From contig DKPB01000057.1 of assembly GCA_002471015.1 (NCBI GenBank), positions 1 to 64,000 of the forward strand: DNA of 64,000 nucleotides, in the 5' to 3' direction. Source of the DNA: Stenotrophomonas sp. UBA7346. Lineage in GTDB: Bacteria; Pseudomonadota; Gammaproteobacteria; Xanthomonadales; Xanthomonadaceae. Of this stretch, positions 30,550 through 39,825 are shown piece after piece. The translations under genes were made by a program, and so were the position numbers. Under the pieces are notes generated by a model, which was not told where the DNA came from, ran no database searches, and saw only the letters and a list, made by a program, of their open reading frames with translations. Positions within the stretch are counted from its first letter, which is position 1; each line of letters begins with the position of its first letter.

Positions 30550-31395
30550 ATGACAGCTCGCATTGTTGCCATGGCAACCCATATTGGCACCTCAAGAAAT
30601 GAAACTGGGGCTGCCATTGAAACCCAGCTCGATGAAGTTGGCATGGCCGTTACCGTTGCCTTGACCGCGCTGTCACAGCTTCCTGCAGGTACATCGCTCA
30701 GCTTCATCATATTTGCGTGTTCAGGCATTCGCCATGTATTTCCCAGTGCAGCCGCGAGGATCGCAAAAGCGCTGCGGCAGAACTGCGTCACCTTCGACAT
30801 CACTGCGGGCTGTACGAGTTTGGGCACTGCCGTACAACTTGCCTCGCGATTGGATGGCACTGGACTGGTCGTGGGCGCCGATAACCTGTCACGGACCATA
30901 TCCCCCGACGATCCAGCCCACCGTCCCCTGCGCAGCTTTGCCGATGGTGCCGCCGCATTGGTGATATCGCACGACGCCGACCACGGCCACCGTATTCTTG
31001 CCGCGGCCGGGCAGACCCACCCTGCCTATATCGATGCGTATGCATCAACCATGGGGAAACTCCGGCGACAACTGCCCGATGCGCTCAAGGATTCGTTGCG
31101 CCAAACCTATGTAAGTTCATGGGCTTCCATCACCCGGACGCTTCTGCGCCATCTTCCGGGCACAACAGCACTACGCCTGTATGCCAACCAGGGCGACCAG
31201 ATCGCCTTCGCACCGCTGGTGGAGGCGCTCAAACCATTGGCGGTGGACATCGTGCAGACCACGCATGGTCATGCGGGTGGTGCAGATCCATGGATCGGGC
31301 TGGCGCGCATTCCTCCGCCAGATGGTGGGGCGGCCGTCCTGCTGTCCAGCGGCATAGGCTTCCATTTCCATGGTGTCCTGCTGGGGGCCCTCTAG
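30550..31395 (+). CDS. Short KAS III-like (thiolase-fold) protein with altered catalytic positions
   Basis: A 281-residue thiolase-fold protein, shorter than FabH (about 317). The nucleophilic cysteine is C88 in FDITAGCTSLGTAVQLA. The region equivalent to FabH HQAN reads NQGD (213-216), and the one equivalent to GNTS reads GHAG (240-243), so the usual His and Asn appear replaced by Asn and His. It starts two bases after the dioxygenase stop. Possible roles are acyl condensation or acyl transfer onto the operon product. No acyl carrier protein gene is present, which points to CoA or other thioester substrates. The ATG at 30550 is chosen for operon spacing; the open frame extends upstream into the dioxygenase gene. 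Confidence 0.72.
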   Translation: MTARIVAMATHIGTSRNETGAAIETQLDEVGMAVTVALTALSQLPAGTSLSFIIFACSGIRHVFPSAAARIAKALRQNCVTFDITAGCTSLGTAVQLASRLDGTGLVVGADNLSRTISPDDPAHRPLRSFADGAAALVISHDADHGHRILAAAGQTHPAYIDAYASTMGKLRRQLPDALKDSLRQTYVSSWASITRTLLRHLPGTTALRLYANQGDQIAFAPLVEALKPLAVDIVQTTHGHAGGADPWIGLARIPPPDGGAAVLLSSGIGFHFHGVLLGAL

Positions 31396-32204
31396 TGCGG
31401 ACCGTGTTGCTTGGCACCGTTGCCAGCCTGCTGTCCGCGCTCACCGCACTGGTTGTGATCCGCGCCGGCGAATCCTCCCTCAGCCCGCTTTGGCTACTGC
31501 TCGCGCAGTATGTGGTGGGCCTGCTGATGTCGCCACCGCGCAGCTGGCCAACTGCGCCGATTCGGCTCCATGCGATACGTCTTGTTTCCGGACTCTGGGC
31601 ATTCGGTGCCTACTATTTCGCGCTCGCCCGTCCCGGCGCTTCGGCCATCGAGCTGTCGATGATCCTCAATGCCGCCCCGATACTGGTGACGCTCCATGTG
31701 ACGCGGCACTACCGGGCGCGCGCAGGTTCGCTGCTGGCCTTTCTCGGCGTGGCCCTGACCCTGCGCCCCGGACTCGATGGACTGCCACTCAGCGCGTCAC
31801 ACCTCCTTGCGGCAACAGCGGCAGTTGCCTATGCGAGCTCCTTTGTCGTCCTGGGTGCACTGTCAGCTTCCGGAGAACGCGCCACCACGACCAATGGCCT
31901 CTACAACGCCTCCGCCGGGCTGGTGGTACTGTTGATCGTCCTGGTGATCAAGCCCAAATTGCCAGGCCAGATATGGCCGATACTGGCTGTAGGCTTCATG
32001 GCCGCCTTACGTATCCAGGTTATTACCGCCGCCGCCATCAGCTCCCGTGATTCTGCCATCGTATCGACGCTCACCAACCTTTCCTTTTTCTGGCTTGCCG
32101 TCAACGACGTTGTAGTGGGCAATACATACGACGCGGTCAAATGGATGGGGCTGGCGCTGGTCGCAACCGGCATAGGTCTCACGCCCCTGCGCGGCACCAG
32201 GTAA
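31395..32204 (+). CDS. EamA-family (DMT superfamily) transporter
   Basis: A 269-residue inner-membrane protein with about nine to ten hydrophobic helices in two similar halves (first half from TVLLGTVASLLSALTALVVI; second from ASHLLAATAAVAYASSFVVLG). The family exports amino acids and small metabolites. The GTG start overlaps the preceding stop in TAGTG, so it is translationally coupled. As the last gene of the four-gene operon it is the likely exporter of the product. Confidence 0.8.
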   Translation: MRTVLLGTVASLLSALTALVVIRAGESSLSPLWLLLAQYVVGLLMSPPRSWPTAPIRLHAIRLVSGLWAFGAYYFALARPGASAIELSMILNAAPILVTLHVTRHYRARAGSLLAFLGVALTLRPGLDGLPLSASHLLAATAAVAYASSFVVLGALSASGERATTTNGLYNASAGLVVLLIVLVIKPKLPGQIWPILAVGFMAALRIQVITAAAISSRDSAIVSTLTNLSFFWLAVNDVVVGNTYDAVKWMGLALVATGIGLTPLRGTR

Positions 32205-32234
32205 GGCTGCACAGCCTTCCCCCTTGCGGCGGGC

Positions 32235-35189
32235 TCACGACAGCACCCGGTTGCGGCCCTCGCGTTTGGCACGGTAAAGCTGGCGATCGGCCGCCGCCAA
32301 CAAGGTGCGCACTGTGTCCTGGCCAGGGCCCAACGCGGCCAGGCCAATGCTGGCGGTGATGACCAGTGCCGGGTCCACCTCCTCGCAGCGCAACCGTGCC
32401 ACGCGCTGACCCAGCTCACGCAGCTGTTGGGCTGCCTGCACCGGCTCGACGCCACGCAATACCACCAGGAACTCTTCGCCACCGTGGCGGGAGACAAAAT
32501 GCCCGCTACCCAGTTGCAGCAGGCCGGCCACGTCACGCAGCACCCGGTCACCGGCTTCGTGCCCATAGCGGTCGTTGATCTGCTTGAAGTGATCGATATC
32601 CAGCAACGCCACGGTCAATGGCGACTGGCACGCCAAGGCTTCACGTAGTGCCTGCTGCAGATGCTCATCGCCCGCACGTCGGTTGGGCAGGTTGGTCAGG
32701 GCATCGTGCATGGCCTGGTGTTCCAGCCGCTGCAGCAGCACTTCACGCTCGGCACCGGCCTGTTCCAGCGCGCGGTTCTTCTCGCTCAACTCCTGCGTAC
32801 GCGCGGTGATCTGCGTATTCAACAGCCGCTGCCTGCGTCGATAGCTGGCGGTGCGCCAGCTGACCAGCAGCAGCACCATACCGGCCAGGGCAAGCACCGC
32901 CAGCAGGATCACCCACGGCCGCTGCCAAAGCGGTGCGGCGACATAAAAAGACACCGAGGCTTCACCACCACGACCGGGGTTGTCCCAGTCCAGCGGCAGC
33001 GACATGGCCTGCACCCGCAAGCGGTAATTGCCGGCCGGCAGGTTGGTATATACCGCTTCGGTGCGGGTGCCGGCATCCACCCAATCCGTATCGAACCCTT
33101 CCAGCCGGTAGCGGTAGCGCATCTTGTCAGGCGCACGGAAACCCAAGCCTGCAAACGCCACGGCGACGCGCTCCACCTCCGATGGCAAGGCATAGCTGCC
33201 CTGCAGCAGCTGCGGATACCCGTCCACCACCACGTTCTCGATCACCACCGGCAACTTGCGCAGCCGGGCGTTGTTGTCCACCCGCTGCGGGTTCACCACC
33301 GCCAGACCGGCGCTGGTGGGCAGCAACAGACTGCCAGCCCGGGTCATCCAGCCGGCCGGGGAGGAGGCGCCATTGGCCTGGCTGCTGGGCATGCCATCGG
33401 TATGGTCCAGCACCTGCACCGACAAGTGCGCGCGCGCACCCGCCGCCACCGCCATCAGGTCACTGCGGTCCAGCCGGAACACACCCAGATTGCTGGGCAG
33501 CCACAGATGCCCGGCCTTGTCGTCGATGATCCGGAACACCTTGTCACGCGGCAGGCCGTTGCGGTGGTCGAACACCGCAAAGTCCAGGCCACGCTTGCGC
33601 AGCAGGCCATGGTCGCTGGCTATCCACAGGTCACCATTGTCGTCACCCAGGAAATCGAACACGTAGCGTGCTGGGATATCCTTGTCCGCCATCCAGGCCT
33701 GCAACCGCCCGTCCTGCCCCAGCATGGCCATGCCGCTGTCGGTCCCGATCCACAGCACCCCGGTACGATCCCGATAAAGGGTGTGCACCACCAACCCGGG
33801 CAGGCCTTCTTCCTGTCCGTAGTGGCGGAAATCAGCGCTGCCGTCGTAGCGGTACAGGCCATCGCTGCTGCCTATCCACAGGCTGCCATCGGCATCGAAC
33901 AACAGCGCGCGCACCAGCGGCTGTACGGTGCCGGGCAGGCGGATCTGCTGCTTGATCCGCCCGTGAACATCGATATCGAAGACCCCCTGATTGTAGGTTC
34001 CCGCCCAGACGCCATCCCCGTGCAGGGCCAAGGCCAACACCGATGCATCGCGGCCCTTGCCCGGCAGCAGCCGCACCGGATGGATCTGCTCCCCCACCAT
34101 CCGGTCCAGTCCCTCCGAATGACCAACCCATGCCGTGTCGTCCGTCCCTTCGATCACGGCACGGACGTACTCCGAGCCCAGGCCGTCCGCGCGGCCGATG
34201 CCACGGGCGGCGCCTTCGTCAACGCGAAACAAGCCATCGGTACTGCCTGCCCAGACCAGCCCTTCGCGATCGATCAACAGCGCAGGACTGACCTGGCCGG
34301 GAATGCTGATCGCCTCCACCTGCCCCCGATACAGCCGCTGCAGACGCCCTGCCGACAAGCTCAGCCACAGCCCTCCCTGCGCGTCCCGGCGAACCGCATC
34401 GACGCGTTCGCCCATCAGCAGGTGCTGCTGCCGACCATTGGCCTGAAAGTGATGGATGCCATCGTCGGCGGCGACGATCCAGCCCCCGGCGAGGTCGCTG
34501 ACCATGTCACGCACGACCAGGGCACGGGCGGCCGGCCATTGCTGCAACCGGCCATCGCGCAACTGGTAGAGGCCCTCTTCGGTGCCCACCAGCAGGCTGC
34601 CATCGCCCGCCCAGCGCAGCGTTGTCACCGCTACCTCGGGCAATCCCAGCGCCCGCCCCTCGTCCAGCAGCTGACCATTGGGCTGCATGCGCAGCAGCCG
34701 GTCCTTGGAGCCGATCCACACGTTACCGGCAGCATCGCGGGCCATCGCGTTGATCGAAAGATTGCGGGCATCATTGCCACCCAGCGCCTGCCAGTGGCCA
34801 TTGCGATAGCGATAAATGCCATTGCTGACCGTTCCGAACAACATGCCGCCATTGGCCTCCGGCAAGATGCTCAGTACTCCGGACAGTTCCGCGCCGGGTG
34901 TGTTCTGGCGATCGAACACGGTGAAGCTGCGGCCGTTGAAGCGCACCACGCCTTCCCACGTACCCAGCCAGATGAAACCGTCACTGCCCTGTGCCACCGC
35001 TTGCACCAGGTTGTGCGGCAAGCCCTGCTCCATGCCCCAACCCGCCACGGTGTGACGTGCCGCCAGCGCGGGCCGGCTGATCGACAGCAAGCCCAGCAAC
35101 AGCAGCAGACACGCACCCACAACCGCCCGGATGGCAACCGACCGTCGCGCAGCGCTGTACCCCAGGCAGAGATGATGGCGTGTCGGCAA
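32235..35189 (-). CDS. Diguanylate cyclase with periplasmic two-component-regulator-type propeller
   Basis: A 984-residue membrane protein. It has a signal/anchor segment (ACLLLLLGLLSI), then about a dozen propeller blades (GLPHNLVQAVAQGSDGFIWL, DRTGVLWIGTDSGMAML and similar), a Y_Y_Y-type domain (PAGNYRLRVQAMSL), one transmembrane helix (VILLAVLALAGMVLLLVSW), a short coiled coil and a C-terminal GGDEF domain with an intact active site (RHGGEEF). A periplasmic ligand probably tunes cyclic di-GMP synthesis. No RxxD inhibitory site is seen five residues before the motif. The TTG at 35189 with GGGAGG upstream is preferred over the ATG at 35243, which lies before a perfect hairpin. Confidence 0.85.
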   Translation of the reverse strand: MPTRHHLCLGYSAARRSVAIRAVVGACLLLLLGLLSISRPALAARHTVAGWGMEQGLPHNLVQAVAQGSDGFIWLGTWEGVVRFNGRSFTVFDRQNTPGAELSGVLSILPEANGGMLFGTVSNGIYRYRNGHWQALGGNDARNLSINAMARDAAGNVWIGSKDRLLRMQPNGQLLDEGRALGLPEVAVTTLRWAGDGSLLVGTEEGLYQLRDGRLQQWPAARALVVRDMVSDLAGGWIVAADDGIHHFQANGRQQHLLMGERVDAVRRDAQGGLWLSLSAGRLQRLYRGQVEAISIPGQVSPALLIDREGLVWAGSTDGLFRVDEGAARGIGRADGLGSEYVRAVIEGTDDTAWVGHSEGLDRMVGEQIHPVRLLPGKGRDASVLALALHGDGVWAGTYNQGVFDIDVHGRIKQQIRLPGTVQPLVRALLFDADGSLWIGSSDGLYRYDGSADFRHYGQEEGLPGLVVHTLYRDRTGVLWIGTDSGMAMLGQDGRLQAWMADKDIPARYVFDFLGDDNGDLWIASDHGLLRKRGLDFAVFDHRNGLPRDKVFRIIDDKAGHLWLPSNLGVFRLDRSDLMAVAAGARAHLSVQVLDHTDGMPSSQANGASSPAGWMTRAGSLLLPTSAGLAVVNPQRVDNNARLRKLPVVIENVVVDGYPQLLQGSYALPSEVERVAVAFAGLGFRAPDKMRYRYRLEGFDTDWVDAGTRTEAVYTNLPAGNYRLRVQAMSLPLDWDNPGRGGEASVSFYVAAPLWQRPWVILLAVLALAGMVLLLVSWRTASYRRRQRLLNTQITARTQELSEKNRALEQAGAEREVLLQRLEHQAMHDALTNLPNRRAGDEHLQQALREALACQSPLTVALLDIDHFKQINDRYGHEAGDRVLRDVAGLLQLGSGHFVSRHGGEEFLVVLRGVEPVQAAQQLRELGQRVARLRCEEVDPALVITASIGLAALGPGQDTVRTLLAAADRQLYRAKREGRNRVLS

Positions 35190-35203
35190 ACCCGCCTCCC
35201 GCA

Positions 35204-35233
35204 GGTCGTGTCGGCCCCCGCGCCGACACGACC
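35204..35233 (-). terminator. Perfect hairpin between the RND pump and GGDEF genes
   Basis: The 12-bp stem GGTCGTGTCGGC (35204-35215) / GCCGACACGACC (35222-35233) has a six-base loop. There is no U-run on the minus strand. It most likely ends the pump operon and therefore places the GGDEF start downstream of it. Confidence 0.55.
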
Positions 35234-35298
35234 AATTTACCACTGACCCAGCAAAGCCATCTTTTTCAGGTACGGCGCCGGAGGTGCCTATTCAGCTA

Positions 35299-38200
35299 TC
35301 ACGGACCTGCCTCGTCCGCGCGCACCCGGAACCACGCCGCATACAGGGCCGGCAGGAATACCAGGGTCAGCACCGTACCGACGATAAGCCCGCCCATGAT
35401 CGAGATCGCCATCGAGCCATAGAAGGCACTGCGCGACAGCGGGATCATCGCCAGCACTGCAGCAAGCGCAGTCAGTACGATCGGCCGGAAGCGGCGCACG
35501 GTGGCGTCGATGATGGCGTGCCAGCGGTCATGGCCGGCGTCGATATCCTGCTGGATCTGGTCGATCAGGATCACCGAGTTGCGCATGATCATGCCGGCCA
35601 GTGCAATCGTGCCCAGCATCGCCACGAAGCCGAACGGCGCCTGGAACAACAGCAGGAACCAGGTCGCACCGATGATGCCCAGCGGTGCGGTGATGAACAC
35701 CATCGCCGCCCGCGAGAAGCTGCGCAGCTGCACCATCAGCAAGGTCGCCACCACCGCCAGGAACAGCGGCATGCCGGCCTTGATCGAGTCCTGGCCGCGC
35801 GCGGAGTCCTCCACCGTGCCGCCGGTTTCCAGCAGGTAGCCGCTGGGCAGGGCGTCGCGGATCTCGCTCAAGGTCGGCACGATCTGTTCGACCACGCCCA
35901 CCGGCAGCATGCTGTCGCCGATATCGGCGCGCACGGTGACGGTTGGCAGACGGTCGCGGTGCCAGATGATGCCGTCCTCGAACGCATATTCCAGCTTGGC
36001 CACCTGCGACAGCGATACCGATTTGCCGTTGGCGGTCGGGATGGCCAGGCTGCCGAGCATGTCCAGACGCGCACGCTCGTCATCCGGGCCACGCAGCAGC
36101 ATGCCGATCTGGCGATTGCCTTCGCGGTAGGTGCTCACGCTCATTCCCGACAGCGAGCTGGTCAGGAACTGTGCGATCTGCGCACTGCTCACGCCCAGTA
36201 CGCGGGCACGGTCCTGGTCGACGACCAGCCGCACCACCTTGCTCGGCTCGCTCCAGTTGAGGTTGACGTTGGTGGTATGCGGGTTCTGCCGCACCTTTTC
36301 CGCCACCTGCGCGGCAATGGCCTGCACCCGCTCGATATGCTCGCCGGAAATACGGAACTGCACCGGGTAGCCAACCGGCGGGCCGTTCTCCAGCCGGGTC
36401 ACGCGCAGCTGCACATCCGCGAACTTCGGCACCACTTCCTTCAACAACCAATCACGCAGCTCCTCGCGCGCCTTGGTGTCCTCGGCCAGCACCACGTACT
36501 GGGCAAAGTTGGTGGCTGGCAGCTGCTGGTCCAGCGGCAGGTAGAAGCGCGGCGAACCGTTGCCGACGTAGCCGACAAAGTTGGCTACACCCTTGTGGCC
36601 CTTGATCAACGCCTCGAACTTCTCGGCCTGGGCCTGGGTAGCGGTCAGCGATGCGCCTTCGGCCAGTTCGATATCCACCATCAGCTCTGGCCGGGTTGAA
36701 TCCGGGAAGAACTGCTGCGGCACGAAGCGGAAGATAACCAGCGAGAACACGAACAGCCCTGCCGTGGCCAGGATCACCAGCCAGCGGCGGCGCAGGCAGG
36801 CATCCAGGAACACGCGGAAGCGCTGGTAGAACGCGCTCTTGTACGGGTCATGGTCGTGCGCCAGTTCCTTGGGCTTGACCAGGTTGGCCAAGGCCGGATT
36901 GCGGTCGGCCCAACGCAGCCGCAGCGCACGCCAGCGCCCGGCGATGCTGCCCGGCTTGGGCGGCTGCGGGTTGTGCAGGTCCGGCAGCATCTTGTCGCCG
37001 AGATAGGGAATGAACAGCACCGCGGCAATCCACGACACCACCAGCGCAATCGTCACCACCTGGAACAGCGAGCGCGTGTATTCGCCGGTACTCGACGCCG
37101 CAGTAGCGATCGGCAGGAAGCCGGCGGCGGTGATCAAGGTGCCGGTCAGCATCGGGAAGGCGGTGGAGGTCCAGGCAAAACTGGCCGCGCGCAGGCGGTC
37201 ATAGCCCTGCTCCATCTTGGTGGCCATCATCTCCACCGCGATGATCGCGTCATCCACCAATAGACCCAGCGCCAGCACCAGGGCACCCAGCGAAATCTTG
37301 TGCAGGCCAATGTCGAACTGATGCATGACGAAGAAGGTCATCGCCAGCACCAGCGGGATCGACACCGCCACCACCAGGCCGGTGCGCCAGCCCAGCGAGA
37401 AGAAGCTCACCAGCAGCACGATCACCACCGCCTCGGTCAGCACCTTGACGAACTCGCCCACCGATTCCTTCACCGCATGCGGCTGGTCGGAGACCTTGCG
37501 CAGCTGCATGCCGGCCGGCAGCGTCTTCTGCAGCTGCTGGAACTCGCTGTCCAGGGTCTTGCCCAGCTTGAGGATGTCGCCACCGTTCTTCATCGCCACG
37601 GCAATGCCGATGGCGTCCTCGCCCATGAAACGCATCTTGGCCGAAGCCGGATCAGCGAAGCCGCGCTTCACCTCGGCGATATCGCCCAGGCGCACGCTGC
37701 GATCACCGGTCTGGATCGGGAAATTGCGTATGTCCTCGACCGAGGTGAACTGGCCGGTCACACGCAGCTGCACGCGATCGGTCGGGGTCTCGAACCAGCT
37801 GGCCGGGGCCACCGCATTCTGCTGCGCCAGCGCCTGCTGCACCTGCTGCATCGACACGCCCAGCGTCGCCAGCTTGGTGTTGGACAGCTGGATCCATACC
37901 TTCTCGTCCTGCAGGCCAATCAGGTCCACCTTGCCCACGTCATCCACGCGCTGCAACTGCAGCTGGATGCGGTCGGCATAGTCGCGCATCAGCGCGTAGT
38001 CGAAGCCCTCGCCGGTCAGCGCATAGATATTGCCGAAGGTGTCGCCGAACTCATCGTTGAAGAACGGCCCGATCACTTCGGCCGGCAACTGCGAATGGAT
38101 GTCGCCGACCTTCTTGCGCACCTGGTAGAACAGCTCGGGCACGTCCTTGGAGCGCATTGAATCGCGCGCCATGAAGATCACCTGCGACTCGCCCGGGCGC

Positions 38201-38460
38201 GAATAAGCCTGGATGAACTCGAACTGCCCGGTGTTCATCAGTGCCTTCTCAATCGGCTCGGTGACCTGCTTGGACACCTGCTCGGCGGTGGCACCGGGCC
38301 ACATGGTCTGCACCACCATCGCCTTGAAGGTGAACGGAGGGTCTTCGGACTGCCCCAGGTGCTTGTACGACCAGGCGCCAATGATCGCCATCGCGATCAT
38401 CATGAACAGCACCAGCGGGCGGTTACCGAGCGCCCATTCGGAGAGATTGAAGCGCTTCAC
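35299..38460 (-). CDS. RND-family efflux pump inner-membrane subunit (HAE1 type)
   Basis: A 1053-residue proton-driven pump. The N-terminal transmembrane start is followed by the periplasmic porter domain (QTMWPGATAEQVSKQVTEPI). TM4 carries LGLLVDDAIIAVEMM with the paired aspartates of the proton relay. The second half repeats the layout (FVAMLGTIALAGMIMRNSVILIDQI). A periplasmic adaptor gene lies 127 bp upstream and a divergent TetR regulator beyond it. No outer-membrane factor gene is in the operon; the tolC-type gene at 41295 could serve. Confidence 0.95.
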   Translation of the reverse strand: MKRFNLSEWALGNRPLVLFMMIAMAIIGAWSYKHLGQSEDPPFTFKAMVVQTMWPGATAEQVSKQVTEPIEKALMNTGQFEFIQAYSRPGESQVIFMARDSMRSKDVPELFYQVRKKVGDIHSQLPAEVIGPFFNDEFGDTFGNIYALTGEGFDYALMRDYADRIQLQLQRVDDVGKVDLIGLQDEKVWIQLSNTKLATLGVSMQQVQQALAQQNAVAPASWFETPTDRVQLRVTGQFTSVEDIRNFPIQTGDRSVRLGDIAEVKRGFADPASAKMRFMGEDAIGIAVAMKNGGDILKLGKTLDSEFQQLQKTLPAGMQLRKVSDQPHAVKESVGEFVKVLTEAVVIVLLVSFFSLGWRTGLVVAVSIPLVLAMTFFVMHQFDIGLHKISLGALVLALGLLVDDAIIAVEMMATKMEQGYDRLRAASFAWTSTAFPMLTGTLITAAGFLPIATAASSTGEYTRSLFQVVTIALVVSWIAAVLFIPYLGDKMLPDLHNPQPPKPGSIAGRWRALRLRWADRNPALANLVKPKELAHDHDPYKSAFYQRFRVFLDACLRRRWLVILATAGLFVFSLVIFRFVPQQFFPDSTRPELMVDIELAEGASLTATQAQAEKFEALIKGHKGVANFVGYVGNGSPRFYLPLDQQLPATNFAQYVVLAEDTKAREELRDWLLKEVVPKFADVQLRVTRLENGPPVGYPVQFRISGEHIERVQAIAAQVAEKVRQNPHTTNVNLNWSEPSKVVRLVVDQDRARVLGVSSAQIAQFLTSSLSGMSVSTYREGNRQIGMLLRGPDDERARLDMLGSLAIPTANGKSVSLSQVAKLEYAFEDGIIWHRDRLPTVTVRADIGDSMLPVGVVEQIVPTLSEIRDALPSGYLLETGGTVEDSARGQDSIKAGMPLFLAVVATLLMVQLRSFSRAAMVFITAPLGIIGATWFLLLFQAPFGFVAMLGTIALAGMIMRNSVILIDQIQQDIDAGHDRWHAIIDATVRRFRPIVLTALAAVLAMIPLSRSAFYGSMAISIMGGLIVGTVLTLVFLPALYAAWFRVRADEAGP

Positions 38461-38531
38461 GCCTCACTCCTCTTTCCAGCTCTGATCAAGCGCCGCTCGA
38501 CATTACCGCGAGCATCAGCCCCCGTCCCGTC

Positions 38532-38554
38532 CCCTTCCCCCGCAGGGGGAAGGG
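38532..38554. repeat. Palindromic repeat between adaptor and pump genes
   Basis: The stem CCCTTCCCCC (38532-38541) / GGGGGAAGGG (38545-38554) with a GCA loop resembles the CCCCTCTCCC-GCA-GGGAGAGGGG elements elsewhere in the window. It lies within the 127-bp spacer of the pump operon. Confidence 0.55.
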
Positions 38555-38587
38555 CTGAGGTGTCCCACATACAAGATTTCGACAGGC

Positions 38588-39721
38588 TCATCGCGAGCCC
38601 TCCGACGCAGCCTTCTTCGGTGCGCCAAGTTCAATGGGCCTGTTGCTCCTGTCCACGGCAGTCACCGGCTGACCTTCGCGCAGCAGATGGCCGCCAGCGG
38701 CAACCACCCAATCTTCAGCCTTCAGACCCTGCAGCACCGGCACGCTTTCCGGGCCGTAGGTGCCCAGCGTCACCGCCCGCGCCTGCAGCTTGCCATCGGC
38801 CGGGTTCACCACCCACACGCTGGCCTGCTGCGGCTGCTTGCCAACCTGCACCGCCGCCAACGGCACGCTCATCGCTCCGTTCTTGCCGTGGGCGATAAAG
38901 ACCCGGGCGCTCTGTCCCAGTTCCACCGCGTCCAGCGCATCGGCCGCCAGGCTGACCCGGGCGGCATAGGTGCGGGCCTGCGGATCGGCGGCCGCGGCGA
39001 TCTCGCGGATGCTGCCGCCCAGGCGCTTGCCCTGCTGGTTCCACAACTCGACCTCGACCGCCTGGCCAACACTGAAATCGCGGATCGCACTTTCCGGCAA
39101 GGCAATGGCCACTTCGCGCGCGCCGTCGGCGGCCAGCGTATAGATGGTCTGGCCGGCGGCCACCACCTGCCCGGCTTCGGCCTCGCGGCTGGCGATCAGG
39201 CCGCCTTCCGGGGCAAGCAGCCGGGAATAGGCCGCCTGGTTGCGCGCCACGTCCAGATTGGCCCGCGCCGCATCGGCCTGGCCCTGCGCGGCCTTCAAGG
39301 CCGCAGTCTGCGCATCCAGCGCCGACTGGCTGACCAGTTGCTGGCTGGCCAGGGCCTGGTAGCGCTTGTGCTCGTCACGGGCACGGACCAGATCGGCCTC
39401 GGCGGCGGCGTATTGCGCCTGTGCCGCGCGTGCTTGCAGGCTGTAATCGGCCACATCGAGCTGGGCCAGCAACTGGCCCTTGTCCACCCGCTGGCCGGCA
39501 TCCACCTCACGCCGCAGCAGCTTGCCGCCGACCCGGAAGGACAACGCGGTTTCTTCACGGGCGCGCACCTCGCCCGGATAGGCGCTGACAGTCACATCGT
39601 CGTTACCGCCAGGGTGTACAACCAATACCGGCATTGCTGGCACCGGGGTGGGTTCGGTTTTTCCACAGGCAGCAAGCACGGCAAGCAGGACACTGCCGCC
39701 AATCCATCGCAGGTTGTTCAT
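38588..39721 (-). CDS. RND efflux periplasmic adaptor (membrane fusion) lipoprotein
   Basis: A 377-residue protein with a lipoprotein signal (WIGGSVLLAVLAAC; lipidated cysteine at 19). The lipoyl half-motifs (ALSFRVGGKLLRREVDAGQ and GGLIASREAEAGQVV) flank an alpha-helical hairpin (about 90-165, alanine-rich). A beta-barrel and a membrane-proximal domain follow. It links the RND pump to the outer-membrane channel. It is the first gene of the pump operon and divergent from tetR. Confidence 0.93.
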   Translation of the reverse strand: MNNLRWIGGSVLLAVLAACGKTEPTPVPAMPVLVVHPGGNDDVTVSAYPGEVRAREETALSFRVGGKLLRREVDAGQRVDKGQLLAQLDVADYSLQARAAQAQYAAAEADLVRARDEHKRYQALASQQLVSQSALDAQTAALKAAQGQADAARANLDVARNQAAYSRLLAPEGGLIASREAEAGQVVAAGQTIYTLAADGAREVAIALPESAIRDFSVGQAVEVELWNQQGKRLGGSIREIAAAADPQARTYAARVSLAADALDAVELGQSARVFIAHGKNGAMSVPLAAVQVGKQPQQASVWVVNPADGKLQARAVTLGTYGPESVPVLQGLKAEDWVVAAGGHLLREGQPVTAVDRSNRPIELGAPKKAASEGSR

Positions 39722-39787
39722 GGGTACGGTCGCATTGCAAGGTGAGGGGAATGGCGTATTTCGTCGCCATTACTAAACGCCGCGGTA

Positions 39788-39817
39788 TAGTATAAATATC
39801 AAACCATCTGGTCTAGT
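39788..39817. promoter_or_regulatory. Candidate TetR-type operator and divergent promoter
   Basis: An A/T-rich island in a GC-rich setting contains TATAGTATAAATATC and the imperfect dyad AAACCA-TC-TGGTCT (39801-39814). It lies eight bases before the tetR ATG and about 65 bp from the adaptor start, the usual place for a local repressor site controlling both directions. Confidence 0.55.
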
Positions 39818-39825
39818 ATTAGCCG

